Assembly (NCBI GenBank): GCA_963930655.1
Contig: OZ005617.1
Location: 22,512,568-22,576,567, forward strand
Length of the DNA: 64,000 nt
Source: Myrica gale
Taxonomy: Eukaryota; Streptophyta; Magnoliopsida; Fagales; Myricaceae
Reading direction: 5' to 3'
Part shown: piece by piece, positions 60,385-64,000 of the stretch
How positions within the stretch are numbered: position 1 is the stretch's first letter
Layout: each line of letters begins with the position of its first letter
The notes under the pieces: model-generated
The model's database searches: none
Told to the model about the DNA's origin: nothing
What the model saw: the letters and a program-made list of their open reading frames with translations, nothing else
Translations under genes and position numbers: made by a program

Positions 60385-60682
60385 GGGGTAGGGAGCGCCG
60401 AGAGCGCGAGAGTTAGGCAGGAATTTTGTCAAAAAAAAGTGCTCTAACGGTGGTGCAATTGGGCGACACGTTAGCAAAACCCCTTTTTTATTTTTCTTTT
60501 TGGGTGGGGTTTATAGGTTTCTTTCACTCATCAACTTCTATGGAATAGCTTACATGTGTATAATAATATTACAAATGGGGTTGGACCATATGGTGGATAT
60601 CACCAAAAAGATTGACAATGATGTGGTATAAGTCAAAGTTCTTGAATGGGTCCCACGAACTAAATTGTTCCATCTAGTTTTT

Positions 60683-60869
60683 GAGGACGTTCGATTGTGT
60701 TTTTTTTTTAGAATTTTTTGTGTCTTGAGAATGTTTAGGTGATGTTAATTTTATTAGTATACATGTTGTAGTTATTTTTAAATGGTATTAAAAATGATGT
60801 TTGGTTGTAGAATTTTTTATATTGTGAGAATTCAAAAAAATCCTGAATTTTTTTTAACCGAACATACTC
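60683..60869 (+). mobile_element. MITE family X copy 2
   Basis: A 187-bp AT-rich element with ends GAGGACGTTCG and its near-complement ACCGAACATACTC. It matches the copies at 28497-28654 (inverted) and 61547-61717. Confidence 0.7.
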
Positions 60870-61546
60870 ATTGTTTTGATTTGAGGTGGGTTTAGACTTT
60901 TGTGAACGTGGAACTGGAGCATTTTTTTTCTTAGCAACTTGGGGAAATTGGGGGGAAAGGGAAAGGACCACTATGCTTCTCGAGAAAGACCACAACGAGC
61001 TTACAACGGTCAACTCACGCATCCTTTAAAAAGGTCTATCTTTTAAAGGAGGAGTGCTAATTTATAAGTTAGTGCAGAATTGGAGCATCTTTAAGTTAGA
61101 GAAAGAGAGATCGGTATGTTTGTTGGGATTTCGGAATGTTAGGTGGGTCATGACAAAAAAGAAAATAAAAAGTATTTGAGGATAAAAAGGGACATAAAAA
61201 AAAGGGTTTTGTATTACATAAGCCATGACATGTGGTTTTTGTGAGGATCGTGTGTTTTGACAAGTAGGAGTTCATGCCGTGGTTTTTTTGTGTGTCAAAG
61301 AATGGGAAAAACCCGCAAGGGAAAGATAGAATCCGAACGTGGGTCAATTGGGGGTTAAATTAGCTTTGAAGCTTGAGATTTTTGCTATACGCCACGTGCA
61401 GGTATTGGTGTTGCTACATGGCACTGCGTGAGTGGCTCTGCGGCAGAACTCTTGGAAGAAGAACACACTTGTCAAGGTCTTGTGGAGACCAAAAATTGCG
61501 GCACACCAACTTTTGGAAGGTATAATAGAGTAAAAACTTAATTTAA

Positions 61547-61717
61547 GAGGATATTGGGTTAGAGTTAATTTTGAGAATTTTTATGCGAGGTTAATTTTAT
61601 TGGTATGCGTGTTATAGTTATTTATATGTGGTGTTAAAAATGATGTTTGGTTATAAAAATTTTGTATTCTGAGCATTCTAAAGAATCCTGAGGATTCAAA
61701 AAAACCGAACACAACCT
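61547..61717 (+). mobile_element. MITE family X copy 3
   Basis: Shares GAGGTTAATTTTATTGG, ATGATGTTTGGTTAT and AAAAACCGAACAC with copy 2. The left end is diverged, so the boundaries are approximate. Copies 2 and 3 are in the same orientation about 0.7 kb apart. Confidence 0.65.
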
Positions 61718-62732
61718 AAGATTTTTTCAATTTTAATGATTTGGTAATCATGTATTGTTTCCAATGCTTAAGCCAATTAGATAATATAAATTACCCTATG
61801 GTGTCAAACATCACTTTAAGATTTTTAAAGTCAGCATTAAACATTTATCACTTCGTTTTCTCAATTGCGTCTTGATATTCGTAAACTACGTCGTTAAGCC
61901 GCATAAAGGGCAAAGCCGCCCCTTTTTTTTCTTCGATCTCCTTGTGCACTACAGTACATATACCACAAACAACGGCGTATTAATTTGATTGACCATTTGG
62001 AAAAGGCTGGCGGCTGAGAAAGTGCAGAAAAAATCGTTCGTTCTAATTATTAAACTCTATTGGCTACAAGGGGGAAAGTTCAAATCAGTTGGCTATATGC
62101 CAATTAAACGAAAGGTTACTGTTAATTTCGGATGCGCTACCTTGAAAAATATACGAAGAGACTAGAAATTGGTGTTGATTCCACCTAAATCCACCAACAG
62201 TATTATTATGTGAAGTCTGCGCAGTGAGCATCTGCAGCAGTACCATTACTTTTAGACTGTATTTTCCTTGAATTTTCCGATCACCTGGAGTTTTCTAGGC
62301 TTGCCTTTTGATTTAGAAAAACAGCTGGCCAACATAAGGCGGATTGAATTCAATTATGTATCGGCATTCAAGAACAGGAATATGGTGTGAAATGGACCTA
62401 GGTTTTCATGGTCGGGCTTGACCTTTCCATCCATTAGCTAGGTTTAGTCGTAGCCTTTTTAAAGTTGGAACATTATACAAGCCTCCGGTAAAGTAAAAGA
62501 CCTCGATTGATTATGGAGAAACATACAGAAAGTGTAGTGACATTAGATGATTCAGAAGATCAGGATAAAATCCTGGTTAAGCAAAGTTGTTATTTGCCTA
62601 TAATGATAATATCGCTAATAACATTTTCTGTATCGATCGCGTGTTATTCTAATACGTATATCTAATGTCAAAGCCCCTCGACAAATTCATGTTGATAAAA
62701 ATTACTAAGTTTCATGACTTGACTAGTCACTC
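61718..62732. other. intergenic, no gene recognised
   Basis: AT-rich DNA without a coding region or clear repeat structure that I can support. Confidence 0.5.
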
Positions 62733-64000
62733 TGTAACACCCCGACCCAAAAGTCTAAACGAATAGAATACTACTCGAAAATATCATCCCAACCAAGAAA
62801 AGAACTCATAAAAAAACTATATTACATCTTCAATAGTCAAAATGAATCTCACAGTTTAGTCAGAGCACTACTAAAAACATTAATCATTAAATACTTCTCT
62901 TAATAAGAGTCTCAATAAACAATAAAACTACTAAAGTCTTCAAAATAAAACAATTATTACTAGAGTCTCCAGATGACTCTTTATTCAAATATTTTGCATC
63001 TTGCAATTATTCTCAGAGATTTCAACTCACAATCTTTCTATCACTCGCTGCCACCAACCCCTAAACCTGAAAGATAGAGAATAAGTGGTGAGCTACAACT
63101 AGTTCAGTAAGTAACAAATCAATAAGGGTAGGGGAAAAAGAAAATTTATCACAATAATCGAAATCCATTAATAAAACATTGTGAGTTATACCGAATTCAA
63201 AAATATCAGTTTGTAACAAAAATTATCAAAGGCCGCGCAATATAGGGAAATAACCAATGGTCACACAGACCTCCAGGCCACAAAGACCTCCAAATATTAG
63301 GCCACACAGACCTCTAGGCCACAAAGACCTCCAGATATTAGGCCACACAGACCTCTAGGCCACAAAGACCTCCAGATATTAGGTCACACAGACCGCAGAG
63401 ATATATTGCCAGCGCAAAGACAATTTTCAAAGTATACTCACAAAATAAATATATTCCAACAATCCAACATTTCAAGTTTGATATTTCAAACAAATTCATG
63501 AAATTTAAGTCATTTCATCTTTATCAAAAATTTGTATATTTTCCCCATATAATGAATCAAAACTATATAAAATAGTGCACGTTTTAAAAATCTATTTCAC
63601 CAATGACAAGATATTTAAATTTCGCACAAAGAAATATTTTTAAATCAATTTCATCTCACAGAATAATTAAATATTTCGTTCACTTAGATTCCACAAAAGT
63701 TTAGAGGAATAAAATCTCATTGATAAGCCACTTACCTCGATGCTTAAACGAAGCTTAAGATTCACAAAGAATTGCTGAAAGGTCAATCAGCACCTAGAAT
63801 CCATTTGAAAATCAGTCAACTCGTCATCTAAATCCTCGTACATCCCCAAAGTAATTTAATAATAGAATTCCAACAACAACACACCTAAACTGCAATAACT
63901 CTGTCTATTCCCAAAATCGCGAAATTCCTCAAAAACGCCTTTAATTACCCTACAGCAAACCAAAAACTAAACTGGAAAATCTAGAATATTCAGATCTAAA
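62733..64000 (+). mobile_element. probable LTR retrotransposon, cut by the window end
   Basis: The sequence from TGTAACACCCCGACCCAAAAG has the start typical of many plant gypsy-type LTRs (TGTAACACCCCGACC). It continues non-coding to the end of the window. The second LTR, if present, lies outside, so completeness and length cannot be judged. Confidence 0.5.
63259..63394. repeat. 41-bp minisatellite, 3.3 copies
   Basis: Units at 63259-63299, 63300-63340 and 63341-63381 plus a partial 13-bp copy, each containing CCACACAGACC and CCACAAAGACCTCC. The half-units are themselves related, so it grew from a roughly 20-bp motif. Confidence 0.93.

Noticed and set aside
63259..63394. CRISPR-like array
   Set aside because: Units are contiguous with no spacers, and the DNA is from a plant nuclear genome; it is a minisatellite.

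Overview
This window is nuclear DNA from a flowering plant, almost certainly a eudicot. It is AT-rich, the genes are split by many GT-AG introns, and the proteins match angiosperm families closely. Transposon relics fill most introns and intergenic gaps. There is no sign of bacterial organisation. The exact species cannot be read from the sequence.

Positions 1-27 kb hold a divergent gene pair. TRS130 (TRAPP II subunit, a homologue of TRAPPC10) runs on the minus strand from 16900 to 265 in 21 exons. CYP37 (thylakoid-lumen cyclophilin-like protein) runs on the plus strand from 17441 to 26666 in 12 exons. Only about 540 bp separate the two start codons. Their introns carry LINE copies, MULE-type and hAT-type MITEs, tandem duplications and microsatellites. 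I traced every exon by splice sites and frame; both models stay in frame and give 1259 and 465 residues.

Positions 27.8-34.5 kb hold a convergent pair: a plastid-type Mpv17/PMP22 membrane protein (plus) and the eIF2 assembly factor CDC123 (minus), with a tRNA-derived SINE between them.

Positions 35-44 kb are a transposon nest. It contains a hAT-like element that has captured part of a serine decarboxylase gene, a retroposon with a 17-bp target duplication, a non-autonomous copia-like LTR element with intact LTRs, and a MULE MITE. One small gene (80 aa) survives in it at 42.5-42.7 kb.

Positions 47-60 kb hold two NAC transcription factor genes, both on the minus strand: a NAC056/NAC018-like gene (47221-48513) and an RD26/NAC072-like gene (58506-59731), with about 10 kb of gene-poor DNA between them. 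The RD26-like gene has a TATA box, G-box/ABRE cores and a DRE core upstream, as expected for an ABA and drought-responsive NAC; a small MULE MITE sits inside that promoter. The right end (62.7-64 kb) looks like the start of an LTR retrotransposon with a 41-bp minisatellite.

The genes do not form a pathway. They are ordinary nuclear genes for Golgi/endosome traffic, plastid proteins, translation initiation and stress transcription, and the accessory interest lies in the mobile DNA. I found no new enzymatic or defence system. The most unusual items are the gene-capturing hAT-like element, two extremely short LINE insertions (74 and 41 bp) with target duplications, and a probable GC-AG intron.
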